Of a stretch of 64,000 nt of DNA, positions 44,790 to 59,760 are shown piece after piece. Every line of letters starts with the position of its first letter. The stretch's first letter is position 1. Both the position numbers and the translations under genes were made by a program. The stretch is from Diadophis punctatus similis (taxonomy: Eukaryota > Chordata > Lepidosauria > Squamata > Dipsadidae): NCBI GenBank assembly GCA_023053685.1, contig JALIGW010000025.1, positions 10,003,953 through 10,067,952 of the forward strand, read 5' to 3'. The notes beneath the pieces are model-generated. The model was not told the origin of the DNA. It saw only the letters and a list, made by a program, of their open reading frames with translations, and did not search any database.

Positions 44790-44915
44790 TAAGGTGACCA
44801 GATGTCCCGACATTGTTTTAAAAAATCGGGACTTTTTAAGAGGGCGGGCGGGACGCGGGACAAATGATTAAAAAGCGGGTCTGTCCCGCCAAAATCGGGA
44901 CGTCTGGTCACCTTA
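44790..44915. mobile_element. 126-bp MITE, 'TAAGGTGACCAGA' family
   Basis: TAAGGTGACCAGATGTCCCG and CGGGACGTCTGGTCACCTTA are inverted. Same ends as 12287-13211. I see no clear 8-bp duplication. Confidence 0.88.
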
Positions 44916-45194
44916 ATTAAAACAAGTGAGAATATTTTGTTTTATCTGCGAGCCATATGCAATCATCAAAAGAGCCACATCTGGCTCGCGAGCCATAGGT
45001 TCCCGACCCCTGATATAGGACATATAAACATTGTTGACAAGAGAAGATAATCGATCCCCGGAAATCACAATAAGGAGAGGTTTACCAATGGAACTATATA
45101 ATGAAGAATATTGAAATAATTACCAAAGGGATGGAAGAAAAAGTAACTGAGTGAGAAAGAAGAATAACAGACAATTTTATGAGCTTGCAAAGAA

Positions 45195-45358
45195 GAAAGA
45201 AGGAAGGAGGAAGGAGGAAGGAGGAGGAGGAGGAGGAGGAGGAGGAGGAGGAGGAGGAGGAGGAGGAGGAGGAGAAGAGAAGAGAAGAGAAGAGAAGAGA
45301 AGGAAGGAAGGAAGGAAGGAAGGAAGGAAGGAAGGAAGGAAGGAAGGAAGGAAGGAAT
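45195..45358. repeat. (GGA)n(GAAGA)n(GGAA)n compound microsatellite
   Basis: Purine-only tracts; the GGAA part is repeated at 45448-45515. Confidence 0.95.
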
Positions 45359-45606
45359 AGGAAAAGGTGGTAAGAAAGATATTATAGTATTACCGTAAGG
45401 TGACCAGACGTCCCGCTTTTGGCGGGACAGTCCCGATTTTTAACAATCGAAGGAAGGAAGGAAGGAAGGAAGGAAGGAAGGAAGGAAGGAAGGAAGGAAG
45501 GAAGGAAGGAAGGAATAGGAAAAGGTGGTAAGAAAGATATTATAGTATTACCGTAAGGTGACCAGACGTCCCGCTTTTGGGGGGACAGTCCCGATTTTTA
45601 ACAATT
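45300..45606. repeat. 158-bp tandem duplication spanning a MITE end
   Basis: The block from the GGAA tract through 'aataggaaaaggtggtaaga' and the first ~52 bases of a TAAGGTGACC element occurs twice, at offset 158. The first copy of the element end is orphaned. Confidence 0.9.
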
Positions 45607-46214
45607 TGTCCTGCGTCCTGCGGCATTTTTAAAAAGTTTTTGGAAAGAATGTAATTCCCAGAAGAGTTTGCCGCGAACTGAAATTGCTGATTCAGAGGGA
45701 GCAGAGGACGCTACAGCTGATTTTAAAGGAATAAAAAAAGCAGCTTAAAGAAAAAGCATTTAAGAGTTTCCCCCCAGCTCTCCCTTAAAAGCCGCTTCAC
45801 TTGCCTGCCTGATTTTAAATACCGCGCTGCAGAAGGGGCTTGAAATTGCGGCACAGCCTTTTTTTTCCTTTCCTTTCTGTAACACGAGGTTGGAGAGCAA
45901 GCAAGGCTCATTTGCATAGACACGCCTCTGACAGAATCTGAACTAAAAGTTACTTTTTTTAATGACAGAAAAGAGACAGAAACAGGGCAAATGTGAAAAT
46001 ATGTCTAAGATATCATGCCCTGAAGTGAATAGAGGAAACTCTAGACCACTTTCTAGACCACCTCACCATGACAAAGAAGGAACTCAAAAAAGAGGTCAAA
46101 CCTCCAATTCTGATGGCAATGCTAATAACCTCCAGACCAAATTTTTAATCAAGAAACCCTTCCCCTCTCCTCAATGGTGTCCCGCTTTACTAATGTTAAA
46201 ATCTGGTCACCTTA
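45554..46214. mobile_element. hAT-type element, 'TAAGGTGACCAGA' family
   Basis: TAAGGTGACCAGACGTCCCG at the left and TCTGGTCACCTTA at the right, flanked by TATTACCG / TTTTACAG (6 of 8). Its interior differs from 12287-13211. An open frame (45962-46300 plus) runs out through the right end and shows no domain I recognise. Confidence 0.8.
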
Positions 46215-47733
46215 TTTTACAGCTACAGTTGTGGACTTTTCTGAATGTACAATACAGACATGGAATTTTAAAGCATAACTTGAGAATGATAAATAACTGA
46301 GAGCAAAATCTGATAAATGTAAAAGTAGTTCACATTCAAAAAAGCTCACAGATTAAACTACATTTAACATGGCAATGTGTATTCTGAGCCTTATTATTCT
46401 TTCTTCTCTTTTTTTCTGAAAATTAGCACTTTCTGTATCCATCCAACATATTGTATTCTTTTGCTTAATACAATGCTGAATGATTCTTTTGTTTTTAGTG
46501 CTTACTTCTTGTCTGCCTATTTTTTCTAAACAGAAATGAATAGATTTTACATACTTTACCTTGTAGCTCCATTTGCTATAAAAACATTTAAAGTCAGTTC
46601 AACCATAAATTCATAATTATTGTCTGAGTTACACTTTTCAGCTTCTATACACCAGCTATTATTTTATGAGCCAACCAATTATATATAAGCAATTTAATAA
46701 AATAGTAAACTATTTTTATGCCTGAAAAGGTGGCAAATACAAGTGCTTTACCCCCCAAATATTCTAAAGAAATAGATTTTTTTTCACTGATTCACATTTT
46801 CTGAAAAACGTAGATTGCTACAACGTCTGTATAATACCTTCCTCTCTTTTTACATTCACTTTTGGATTTAGAAACTCTTCAATGTTAACCATACAAAAAA
46901 TGACATTTAGGTTAAAAAAGGCAACTTTTTATGTAGATATTTTTCCATTACTTGTTATTGGACTCTTATCAATCAATCATTTAATCAATATATCTTGTCA
47001 TAATTTTGGAAAGAGAGAATAAAGATTAGCAAAAGAGAGAATTAACATAGATTTAGGGAACAGAAAAGAAGAATATTACAAATGAATGATTGGTTATGCA
47101 AATGAGGTTGATGGGAGGGACTTAATATGAGAGATCATGATCTGAATTATTCAGGGAACAGACTGTAAGATATGATTCATCTCACAAAGACAGATGAAAA
47201 CGTGTTTGCTCAAAGAACCATGAGCTTGTTTAATAAAGCATCAAACACAATCTTATGGGGGTTTGAGTAAAAATCCTTACAGTAAGTCTTGCCCACAATA
47301 GAAGAGGAAAACAGAGAGTTGCTGTAATGGGGCCTATAAAGCTACTCAATGAAAAATAAGAAAGGGAACAAAAACATTGACTCATAAAGTTCATGACCGC
47401 TGCTCAGGATAGGGGAAATAAAATGATCTTGAAGTTCAAGTAAAGGAAGGCAGAATTTCATAGCTAGATTGGAGATACGTGGACAATTCTTGTGACTGGA
47501 ATACAAGAGATAAAGGATGCAGTTTGAAAGGAAGCTATAGTGAAGAATGAAGAATATTGCATCTGCCAACAATTCTGAAACTTCTTGCAAGAGAAAGATA
47601 AACTTTGGATATCATACAGGTAGCTCTTCCATGTTCTCCTTTTTATTCATCTTATACATAATTCATTTCAGATATTTCCCTTTTGATGAAGTCCTTGCAG
47701 TTGTTCTTCCCAGTTTTGTTAACATGTCAGTCC
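46215..47733. other. Gene-free, strongly AT-rich stretch
   Basis: No recognised element. An ATGCAAAT octamer (near 47096) and an AATAAA (near 47231) lie within 140 bases, so a plus-strand LTR near 47090-47290 is possible, but I find no ends. Confidence 0.35.
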
Positions 47734-47741
47734 TTTTTGAG

Positions 47742-48143
47742 CAGGGGTCCCCAACACCCAGTCCATGGACCGGCACTGGGCCATAGCATGCAAAAAACTA
47801 GACCGTGCAAACCAGAGGTGGGATTTACATAAGTTTCCTACTGGTTCGCCCAGCACTGAAAATGCGCTTTGCTCGTGTACACGGCTTGCACACATGTGCG
47901 TGGCTTGAAAACATGGCTAAATAGGATGGCGGGGTGGGTGGGTGGGCGGTGGCTGGTTAGCAACCCACAGTTCACTACTACCGGTTCGCCCAAACCGGTC
48001 TGAACCGGCTGAATACCACTGCAAACAAGCGAAGCCCCATCTGCAGGATGCAGGCAGCACACACAGCCATTTCCCCTCTGGTCCACAGAAAAACCTCTCT
48101 CCACGAAACCAGTCCTTGATGGCCAAAAAGTTGGGGGCCATTG
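47742..48143. mobile_element. hAT-type MITE, 'CAGGGGTCCCCAAC' family, with nested MITE
   Basis: Ends CAGGGGTCCCCAACA and GTTGGGGGCCATTG, flanks TTTTTGAG / CTTTTGAG (7 of 8). Sister copies: 55988-56152 and, partly, 29080-29354. Confidence 0.88.
47813..48021. mobile_element. Nested MITE, 'CAGWGGTGGGATT' family
   Basis: CAGAGGTGGGATTTA and GAATACCACTG with TGCAAAC on both sides (the right copy overlaps the end by two bases). Related to 29994-30327. Interior 'ggttcgcccaaaccggt'. Confidence 0.75.
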
Positions 48144-48151
48144 CTTTTGAG

Positions 48152-49061
48152 GACAGATTAGCAGCTTCAGGAGAGTGTCCAAGAAACTGCAGACCGCTGT
48201 GGTTCTCTGATCCTTTTTCTTCAGATAAGCATGTCAGGAATATTGAGCAATAAGCTTCCTTACTTAGATTAAAATTATATTAAAAGCGTAACTGCACGAT
48301 CAATATATTTTTGTCCCTGACATTTTAAGGTTGTCTCGATAGCAAATGTTCTGCCCATAATAAACTGAGTTATCTTTTTGCAAGATTTGATGGAGCTGAA
48401 GTTTGGAAAGAGAGAGGCAATATTAATGTTGCGGGCCATTTAAACAAATCAATGTGGCAGTTGACTCCAGAAACCATCAGAAGAAACAGCTGATTCTTGC
48501 CTGCCGTTTGCACAGTATGTTTTCATTTCTGTCAGATCAGTAATGTTCTCTTCCTGCCACTAGGTCCTTGCCAAAATTCAGAGAAAATTGGCAAGATGAA
48601 TTCAAATCTGTCAATGCACAAAAGCAAACTCATCTCTTTTTTTTTGTAGCCCAAAGTTAACACTGAAGACACATTGAAACCTTCCAAGTCCACCTCTCCC
48701 TGTCTCTCCATTTTTTTCTCAGCAGATATATTGCAGGGAAACAAAAGGTTGCCATTTGTCCCCTTTTATCTAAGTGGTCAAAGAGGGAAACTACTTCTTC
48801 TCTGAAAGAGGAGCATAATTTACATTTCAAATCTGGGCCATTCTTCTCTGAGTTCAGCTGCTATGTATTCTTCCCAATTCTATGTATGGGATCCAACATT
48901 CCAAAACACAGACAAAACCTACCCACAAAATAATTATAGTCAACATAAACCAGATCGTAAGATGAAAAAATGTTGGTTCTGATGATTCTTCGAAATGCCC
49001 CTGTAATGCATACCTCCCAACCAGTGTTTGATTAGAGCATGGACAAAGATTTTAGGGGTCC
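48152..49061. other. Gene-free stretch
   Basis: Nothing recognised. Confidence 0.4.
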
Positions 49062-49785
49062 TTGATACTCTCTGAGCTTGGTTGTTTCCTTGCAGACATT
49101 TCATTACCCAAACTAGGTAATATCATCAGTGCTAGTAAGGAATGGCATTTGCTCTCAGTTTATATTCCAGTGGCTTGTCTTGTCAGTGTTGGTGGGAGTA
49201 GTCTTGGCGATTCTTTGGTTGAGCAGGTTACTGTTGGCTTGTTTGGCAGTTCCTTGATTGGGGTATTGTTGATTGTTGGTCTGATGTTAATCTTGGAGTT
49301 AATCTATGCTCATCTGGGTGCTGGGTGCTGGTAGGGAGGGAGTTTGGTCTTTTTGTTCCCTTTTTGGCTCAAAGATTCTTTTTTCAAAGCATTTGAAAAA
49401 AGACAACTATGATCTGAACGGCGGAGAATCTCCCCAGACAATGTTCCCTTTTCGGCTTATTGATTATCTGTTTTTGCACAGTATGTAGATATTGTTTATG
49501 TCTATGTATCTATCGATGGCAAATTTCTCAGAGTGCCAGGCTTCTAGAAATTCCCTAGCATTTTTGGACTTAACTTGGTCTAGGATGGTCACAGTTTCTC
49601 AGTTGAAACTACAGTTAACTCTGTCCCTATATTATGAAATGAAAGAGTTTTGATCTTGTCTTCCCGCTGCTAGTTGGCGTTCACGGATGGGTTCTGCCAG
49701 TCTTCTGCCTGTTTGTCCTATGCAGTGGCTGCTGCAGTCACTATATGTTGCAGGCGAGTCTTGTTTTTTCTTCTTTAACAGATTA
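49062..49785 (-). mobile_element. Penelope-like element, 3' part
   Basis: On the minus strand a frame from 49785 includes DCSSHCIGQTGRRLAEPIRE, the GIY-YIG nuclease of Penelope-like elements (usual form YVGQTGR). It is followed by frameshifted sequence to the typical end '..gcaaggaaacaaccaagctc' at 49062-49100. The RT is absent. Confidence 0.75.
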
Positions 49786-49922
49786 ACAGAGTTGGAAGGG
49801 ACCTTGCAGGTCATCTAGTCCAATCCCCTGCCCAAGCAGGAGACCCTACATCTGCCTCTACCTAGGATCAAACTCACAACCTGCTGATTGTGAGGCAAGA
49901 GCTCCACCTCTAGGCCACCGCA
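49786..49922 (-). mobile_element. tRNA SINE with a CR1-type 3' tail
   Basis: Reverse reading: head 'gcggtggcctagaggtgg' with A box, 'gttgtgagtttgatcct' with B box, then the CR1 3' end ('gaccttgcaggtcatctagt' reversed) and 'aactctgttaat'. A tRNA promoter fused to a CR1 tail would let CR1 reverse transcriptase mobilise it. Confidence 0.78.
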
Positions 49923-50766
49923 GAGATCTTTTATCGAGACAATGATCTTGATTTCAATTCTGCGGTGCTGTTTATCTTAAAAATTGGCATTTCAGTGAAT
50001 TAAGATTGGCCATGGCATTGATTGACATTAGTGGTAAAATTTCATGGTCTCCCAACACATAATAGTTGTTTTTTTTAAAAAAAATAAACCCTTGATTTAA
50101 TGGATCTCACTTCAGCAGTCTTACATTTAAGGGAAAATATCTGCTGGATCTGAATTTTATCCAGATTTCAAGCGTTAATGGATTTCACCTGAATAAAGTG
50201 GTAGACAGGATGATGAGGAAGATATTAAGGATTTCTGCCTTTATCCCTCATTATTACTTTCCCATCTTTCTCGTGGAACAGACCAACAAGCTCCTTGCTT
50301 TTTTTTTCTTTTTAAATGACTTCCCATCCCCGGCCTTTATTATATTTTCTTATTATATTTTGCATTTCTCCCCAGTCTTATCATTCAAGTTTTGCTTTGC
50401 CAGTTTCACCTCTACAGGCTCAGGTAATCCGTTTCTATCTCTCCTTAGACATGACTCCCTACTTCTAATTCCTATAAAGCTCCTTTTTGCTTCCCTGCTT
50501 CTCAGAGAGCTTGAGGTTTGCCCATGAAGGCTTCTTTCAGCATTTCCCCTTTTATTGTGGATTGCATGTCCCTGTGTTTTCAAGATCTCAGTTTGAGGAT
50601 CTCCCATTCTTCTTGGTTTATTTATCCTTTAGGATGTGGAGCCAAGGTGTGCATGGGGCTCCATGGGGAAAGGGAGGGAAAATGAAACAGGTGTAATATC
50701 ATGACACAAACTTCATTTTTTCCTCCATGCATCATGATGTTGCATCATGACATTGCATGCATGCAT
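49923..50766. other. Gene-free stretch
   Basis: Nothing recognised. Confidence 0.4.
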
Positions 50767-50783
50767 ATAAAGCATGGTGTTTG

Positions 50784-51249
50784 GGTATTTAGCTCAATCA
50801 AGATTGGCTAAAATATATCCAAACGTTAATTCGGCTTGTTGGAAATGTAAAAAAGACGTAGGTACCTTCTTCCATATGTGGTGGACATGTCCCGAAGCAA
50901 GGCATTACTGGAAAAAAAAATTCCCAATTGGTTGCAAGAAATTATGGAAAGAACAATGGAATATACTCCAGAATTCTTCTTGTTGGGGATAATGAGAAAA
51001 TAATATCCAAAAAACGTACAATATCTAGCATTGCACATTATAACAGCGGCGAGAATAGCTTACGCACAATATTGGAAAAATAACCAAATCCCACTGGAAA
51101 ATGTATTAATGGACAAAATATATAGATGTGCAGAAATGGATATGTTGTCCATTGAACTCAAAGGACAAAATGATTCGGAATACTATGAAACATGGACCAA
51201 ATGGTACAATTGGACTAAGAAAAAAAGGAATGACTGTGTGACAACATGA
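50784..51249 (+). pseudogene. L1 ORF2 C-terminus
   Basis: First part: YPNVNSACWKCKKDVGTFFHMWWTCPEARHYWKK, the cysteine-rich C-terminal domain of L1 ORF2 (C-x2-C ... H-x4-C). After one stop at about 50990 the same frame continues with LHIITAARIAYAQYWKNNQIP and ends WTKKKRNDCVTT. Only the last ~155 residues of ~1,200 remain. The single stop is the only damage within the retained part. Confidence 0.85.
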
Positions 51250-51383
51250 GACAAAAATGAAGATATGTAAATATATGAAGTACTGTGCACTAACAGAAAA
51301 TAACAATGTAAAAAAAACGGGTGTAGATCTGTGTTAAAACATTAGGATGTTTAATGAAGAAAAAGAATAAAAAAAATAAAAAA
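50784..51383 (+). mobile_element. 5'-truncated L1 with perfect 17-bp TSD
   Basis: Flanked by ATAAAGCATGGTGTTTG at 50767-50783 and 51384-51400, identical. It holds the end of L1 ORF2, a ~115-bp 3' region and an A-rich tail (51358-51383). The intact duplication implies a fairly recent insertion. Confidence 0.93.
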
Positions 51384-51400
51384 ATAAAGCATGGTGTTTG

Positions 51401-51759
51401 CATCACATTGTCATGATTCATGTTTCATCGTTTTAATGAAACCTCAGGATTTAGCAGATGCTTCTGATGGGATGCGGGCCTTTTTGTGTGTGTGTGTCTG
51501 AGTTCATTAAGTTTGACTTTCCTGAAATTGGTTCAGGTGACCTCTTACCCTTTTCTTCCTTAATTACCTTGAATTTCAACAAGCCTTGGTTCCCTTCCAC
51601 CCAACATGCATAACAACTTCACTCCATCAACTATTTTTTCTCTGATATTCAGAATTAGATTGACAACGCCCAACCTTGTTTCTTCCATCTTTTTAAAAAT
51701 TAGAGTATCAGCGAGATTGATTTAAAAAAAATCTTTTGAGCTTTCCACTTTCAGCTGAG
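51401..51759. other. Unassigned spacer
   Basis: Nothing recognised. Confidence 0.4.
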
Positions 51760-51932
51760 TTGACAATCAGGGGTGGGTTCCACTTACTTTCGCCACCGGT
51801 TCACATCATGGCGTTTCACGTGCGTGCGCTTGCTCCGCTCTCAGGTGCACTCCCCTCGTGCGATTTGGTTTCCGCACATGCTCAGAAGCAGGAATTAGCC
51901 CGAAACACAGCTGAGGAGCTCATCACATAGCT

Positions 51933-52000
51933 GAGGAGCCGCCCAGAGTCTCTGTAGAGTGGGCGGCATACAAGTGTGAATAATAAATAAATAAATAAAT
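51933..52000 (+). mobile_element. L2-type 3' tail, nested
   Basis: 'gagccgcccagagtctctgt' then 'gggcggcatacaa' and an (AATA)n tail: the last ~65 bp of an L2-type element or a SINE sharing its end. Confidence 0.65.
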
Positions 52001-52011
52001 CAGCTGTGCTT

Positions 52012-52154
52012 CGGGTGACTCAGCCTTCCATCCTTCCAAGGTAGGTAAAATGAGGACCCAGATTGTTGGGGGGAATGTAAATATATACATTGCTTAATGG
52101 TGTAAACCGCTTAGAGAGTGCTTGCACTATGAGGCGGTATATAAATCTCACAAA

Positions 52155-52237
<83 letters not shown>

Positions 52238-52258
52238 GAAATAAGAAATAAGAAATAA
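52012..52258 (+). mobile_element. tRNA SINE 3' part with (AAAT)n tail
   Basis: 'gactcagccttccatccttc', 'aggtaaaatgaggacccaga' and 'gaggcggtatataaatctc' followed by about 100 bp of (AAAT)n. Confidence 0.8.
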
Positions 52259-52454
52259 AGGACAGATTTCACCCGCGGGCGGGAGGGCCCTTTTTCAAGC
52301 CACAGAAGGGGAAGAATCCCCCAAAAAAGATGGCAGCGTGCACAGAACAGCATGGACAGTGATGTCACCAGCAGGTCACAACTGGTTCGGACAATCCGGT
52401 CCGAACCGGGAGGAACCCACCCCTGTTGACAATGTGGTGAGTTGTTCTAGACAA

Positions 52455-52615
52455 AAGGTAGGGAATGATGGCCCTTTTATGACTTGTGGACTTCAAGTCC
52501 CAGAATTCTTCAGCCAGCCATGCTGGCTCAAGAATTCTGGGAGTTGAAGTCCATAAATCATAATTCTGGGAGTTGAAATCCAAAAGTCATAAAGAGTTGA
52601 TAGTTCCCTGCCTCT
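52455..52615. mobile_element. Fold-back MITE
   Basis: 'ggacttcaagtcccagaatt' is mirrored by 'aattctgggagttgaagtcc' around 'cagccagccatgctggct'. A second partial right arm follows (52561-52590). Outer ends 'ggtagggaatgatggcc' and 'agttccctgcc' are inverted. Confidence 0.8.
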
Positions 52616-52624
52616 GCAATAGAC

Positions 52625-52759
52625 CAGGGGTGTCAAACTCATGTCATCACAGAGTCATCACGTAATGTATCGTGACTTTTTCCCCCTTTGCTAAACCGGG
52701 CGTGGGCGTGGCCAGCGTGTGACACATCCGGCCCACAGGCTGGAAGTTTGACACCCCTG
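52625..52759. mobile_element. Short MITE, 'CAGGGGTGTCAAACTC' family
   Basis: CAGGGGTGTCAAACTC and AAGTTTGACACCCCTG inverted; flanks CAATAGAC / CTCTAGAC (6 of 8). Sister of 32675-32805. Confidence 0.88.
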
Positions 52760-53485
52760 CTCTAGACAGTCTTCATTTGAGTCCTCTACGTGGGTAGATG
52801 GCTTGTAGTAAACTGTCAATAATGTTTCTTTAGTTCTGTTTCTTCCTTTTTTTTTAAAGTCTTACCCCAGTACTTTTGACAGGACTTTTATATTCAAGGG
52901 TGTGAGTTCAAAGGTTTGATGATGTTATATTGCTGTTGTTATTGTTTTACATATAAATATAAATTCTTTGGGTCTGTTTCTTTTGGGGAAAAATATATCA
53001 ATTCTACATTTTGATCATGATTCTCAGCCCACTAATTTTCCAAGTTTTCCTTTTGTTTGCAAGCTCTCTGTGTGTGTCATGCTCGGTTTTTTTCATACTT
53101 CCTGTTTGTTGTCCATAATTTCTGTATTAGTACACAGAAACTGGAGTCTGAGAATGAGAACATCACTGTTCAAGGACTTCCTACCACCACATTTTGAGGA
53201 TTTCCAGCTATGTTTTATTTAGTTTATTTAGTTTTCACATTTTTGAATCACTCATCTCCCTTTCCTGCCTCCTACCTTTTTAATTATCAGAATGAACCTA
53301 ATGCTAATGCCTAATGATACCATTACAATTTTAATTATAATAATTGCAGCTTATTATAATATATATAGTATAATATAAATATAATGCTAATTAGTCTACG
53401 GCCTAGTAAGCATTCTTAATTCTCAGTATTTTTCTTTCTGAGTATGTTCCTCTGACTTTCTTCTACTTCCAGTTTAGTTTACAGC
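52760..53485. other. Gene-free AT-rich stretch
   Basis: Nothing recognised. Confidence 0.4.
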
Positions 53486-53496
53486 AGGGGTGGGAT

Positions 53497-53760
53497 TGCC
53501 AACCCTTCTTTTTCTCCCTCTGGCATTGAACCCAGCCAACTTGCTTGCTCCCAACCACGCTTCCTTACCCTGTTTGTTTGTTTGTTTTTACCCTAACCCT
53601 AACCCTAACCCTAACCCTGTTTGTTTTCATTTAGCTGGTGGCGGCCGGGCGCATAAGGATTTCCAACCCTTCTTTTTCTCCCTCACGTTGAATCCGGCCG
53701 ACTTGCTTGCTCCCAACCACGCTTGGTTACCCTGTTTGTTTTCATTTAGCTGCTGCTTAA
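53497..53760. repeat. Imperfect direct duplication of ~165 bp
   Basis: 'ccaacccttctttttctccctc' (53499, 53664), 'gacttgcttgctcccaaccacgctt' and 'taccctgtttgtttt' recur in order. The first unit carries the telomere-like insert. A MITE-like start CAGGGGTGGGATT lies at 53486. Confidence 0.85.
53590..53618. repeat. Interstitial telomere-type repeat (CCCTAA)n
   Basis: Nearly five perfect CCCTAA units, bounded by 'ttttt' and 'gtttg'. Confidence 0.95.
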
Positions 53761-54084
53761 ACTTGTAGAAGTCCAACATGCCTAGGGGAAGGAGCAGCGG
53801 GCAGCAAATACTGCCCTGCTGCTCCATGCACCCAAGTCGGCCGGTCGCTCCTGCCCTTCCCCCTTCAGCTGCCACTGCTGCTGCTGCTATTCTGGAGCCT
53901 TGCTTCCTCCCCTCCCCCCCCCCAACGAACCACCTCAGACCACTTCTGACTAATGCCAAATTAGGCGGAGGGGGGGATGGTAAAGAAGAGGCGGCTGCTG
54001 GGTGCACAAGGATTCCCAACTATCTATTCCAATTATCTGTGAGTGGTGCATTTTTGTGATGTTTTTCTTAAAAAGCCGCAGGTC
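53761..54084. other. Unassigned GC-richer stretch
   Basis: Proline/alanine-rich frames on both strands, with no domain recognised. Confidence 0.35.
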
Positions 54085-54330
54085 CATGGATGTGCTGGCA
54101 GAAGGGGCATGCTGCCAACCCCATCGGTCAAGGAATTCCAGCTGGTGGGATCCAGGAGAAGGACCTTCTCTGCTGTGGCTCCTGCCCTTTGGAATACCCA
54201 GTTCCTGAGGTGAGATCCACGTCCTCTCTCCTGGCCTTTGAAAAGGGCCTGAAGTCCTGGTTTTGCAAATTATTGTTTTATGTAATTAATGTAAGCTCTC
54301 TACTGGGCCACAGTCTGTTGAAAGACCCTT
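54085..54330 (+). mobile_element. L2-type LINE 3' fragment
   Basis: Split frames give WDPGEGPSLLWLLPFG and SLLAFEKGLKSWFCK, the L2 C-terminal block also seen at 14962 and 23795. Frameshifted. Confidence 0.6.
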
Positions 54331-54436
54331 TTTTTACATGACAAGTTCCCAGAGAGTTCTTGTAAAGCAGAACTTACATTATTATGCTATTTGCCAAAAT
54401 TGGAGTTCTAACATATGTCTGTGTATGTGTATGTGA

Positions 54437-55799
<1,363 letters not shown>

Positions 55800-55855
55800 T
55801 CAGAGAGAAACAGAGACAGAGAGACAGAGACAGAGAGAGAGACACACACAGAGAG

Positions 55856-55953
<98 letters not shown>
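55800..55953. repeat. (GACAGA)/(GA)/(GACA)n microsatellite
   Basis: Ends in about 16 GACA units. Confidence 0.95.
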
Positions 55954-55954
<1 letters not shown>

Positions 55955-55987
55955 GATGGCGCAAAGTAGATTTTCAGTTCTGTGAAA

Positions 55988-56152
55988 CAGGGGTCCCCAA
56001 TCCTGGGTCCGTGGCCCAGTACCGGGTCGCAGCCCATTGAGAACTGGGCTGACAATTGGCAGGGGAGTGTGTGAATTCATGAAGCTTCATTTTCACAAGT
56101 GGCGCATGTACAAAAGCATCAGTTGCGAAGCTGGAAGGGCTGGGGACCACTG
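55988..56152. mobile_element. 165-bp hAT-type MITE, 'CAGGGGTCCCCAA' family
   Basis: CAGGGGTCCCCAATCC and GGCTGGGGACCACTG; flanks CTGTGAAA / CTGTGAGA (7 of 8). Sister of 47742-48143. Confidence 0.88.
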
Positions 56153-56495
56153 CTGTGAGATACTGAATGGTCACTCTGCCTGTTCCAAAAGATATCCCAT
56201 ACAGACTGAGATTTCTCTATGCAGGTCAAGGGATCAGAACGTTAAAAGGATTGATTCATGAGTTCTTGGAAATCTCGCTTCCATCTGAACAGAATGCCCC
56301 ACCTTCACAGACCCTCTTCCCCGAAGGCCTTTCACATACACTTACCAAATTTCAGCAACGCATCAATGTTTGTTTGATGGCGGGTCACAGGAGAATGAGG
56401 TTAAATAGTCACAGTGGATTTGTGTTTTTACAGATGACAGTTTTGATAACTGTATGGACGATCTAGCTATCATCTTCCTGGCAACAATATGGATG
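56153..56495. other. Unassigned spacer
   Basis: Nothing recognised. Confidence 0.4.
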
Positions 56496-56500
56496 TGATT

Positions 56501-56790
56501 TGTTAGATTGGAGGCTTGTTTAAACAGGAACCTTTATTTCTCCACTTCAGTACCACAGCTCTAACTCAGTAAAAGAATGGCAACCTGGCTTTGACAGCTC
56601 CTTTTATAGTGGAGCTGTCAAACAGCCAACCAATAGGAATGCTTTAATTTCCCACTTGTATGCTGCTTGTGCCTTAGCCAATCAGGCTCCAGCAGCAGCC
56701 TTCTATGCAGGTTGTAAGTCGAGGACTTAGGGAAAAAAACAAGAAGCCGGCTTGGCTTTTCTGGCGGGGTCGTAAGTCAAGGACTTAACA
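56501..56790 (-). mobile_element. Compact solo LTR with visible promoter
   Basis: Runs TGTTAGATTGG...GACTTAACA with flanks tgatt/cgatt (4 of 5). On the minus strand the order is CCAAT-type boxes (complement of 56629-56640 and 56676-56686), TATA-type CTATAAAAGG (complement of 56609-56618) and AATAAA (complement of 56534-56541), as expected for U3-R. Ends are less certain than the promoter order. Confidence 0.62.
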
Positions 56791-56818
56791 CGATTTATCA
56801 TTGCCGTCTTCTGGGTTT

Positions 56819-56899
56819 CTTCCTTCCTTCCTTCCTTCCTTCCTTCCTTCCTTCCTTCCTTCCTTCCTTCCTTCCTTCCTTCCTTCCTTCCTTCCTTCC
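56819..56899. repeat. (TTCC)n microsatellite
   Basis: About 20 units. Confidence 0.95.
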
Positions 56900-56980
56900 A
56901 AGTATTAACTAATTCTGAACCTCCTGAGGTTTTTGAGATTGGCCGAGACCAGCTAGAATACTGTTGCCCCCTACTTGTGT

Positions 56981-57230
<250 letters not shown>

Positions 57231-57231
57231 C

Positions 57232-59760
<2,529 letters not shown>

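Larger units (their letters stand above)
43807..45012. mobile_element. hAT-type element, 'CAGGGGTCGGGAACC' family, 8-bp TSD
   Basis: Ends CAGGGGTCGGGAACC and GGTTCCCGACCCCTG, exact duplication ATATAGGA at 43799-43806 and 45013-45020. The subterminal 'gagagccat' at the left and 'agagccacatctggctcgcg' at the right are typical of this family. The GC-rich core is a long palindrome, and a second MITE lies inside at 44790. No transposase frame. Confidence 0.94.
51768..52425. mobile_element. hAT-type MITE with nested LINE and SINE tails, 8-bp TSD
   Basis: CAGGGGTGGGTTCC and GGAACCCACCCCTG; exact duplication TTGACAAT at 51760-51767 and 52426-52433. Same family as 8557-8816 and 21345-21658. About 330 bp inside is later insertions. 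Confidence 0.93.

Noticed and set aside
43967..44871. Several mutually mirrored frames of 80-167 codons
   Set aside because: The 290-bp inverted repeat makes the same peptide appear on both strands; no domain is visible.
47090..47300. Plus-strand LTR near an ATGCAAAT and an AATAAA
   Set aside because: I could not find TG..CA ends or a target duplication.
53778..54059. Alanine/proline-rich frame as a host exon
   Set aside because: Low-complexity and mirrored by a frame on the other strand; no domain seen.
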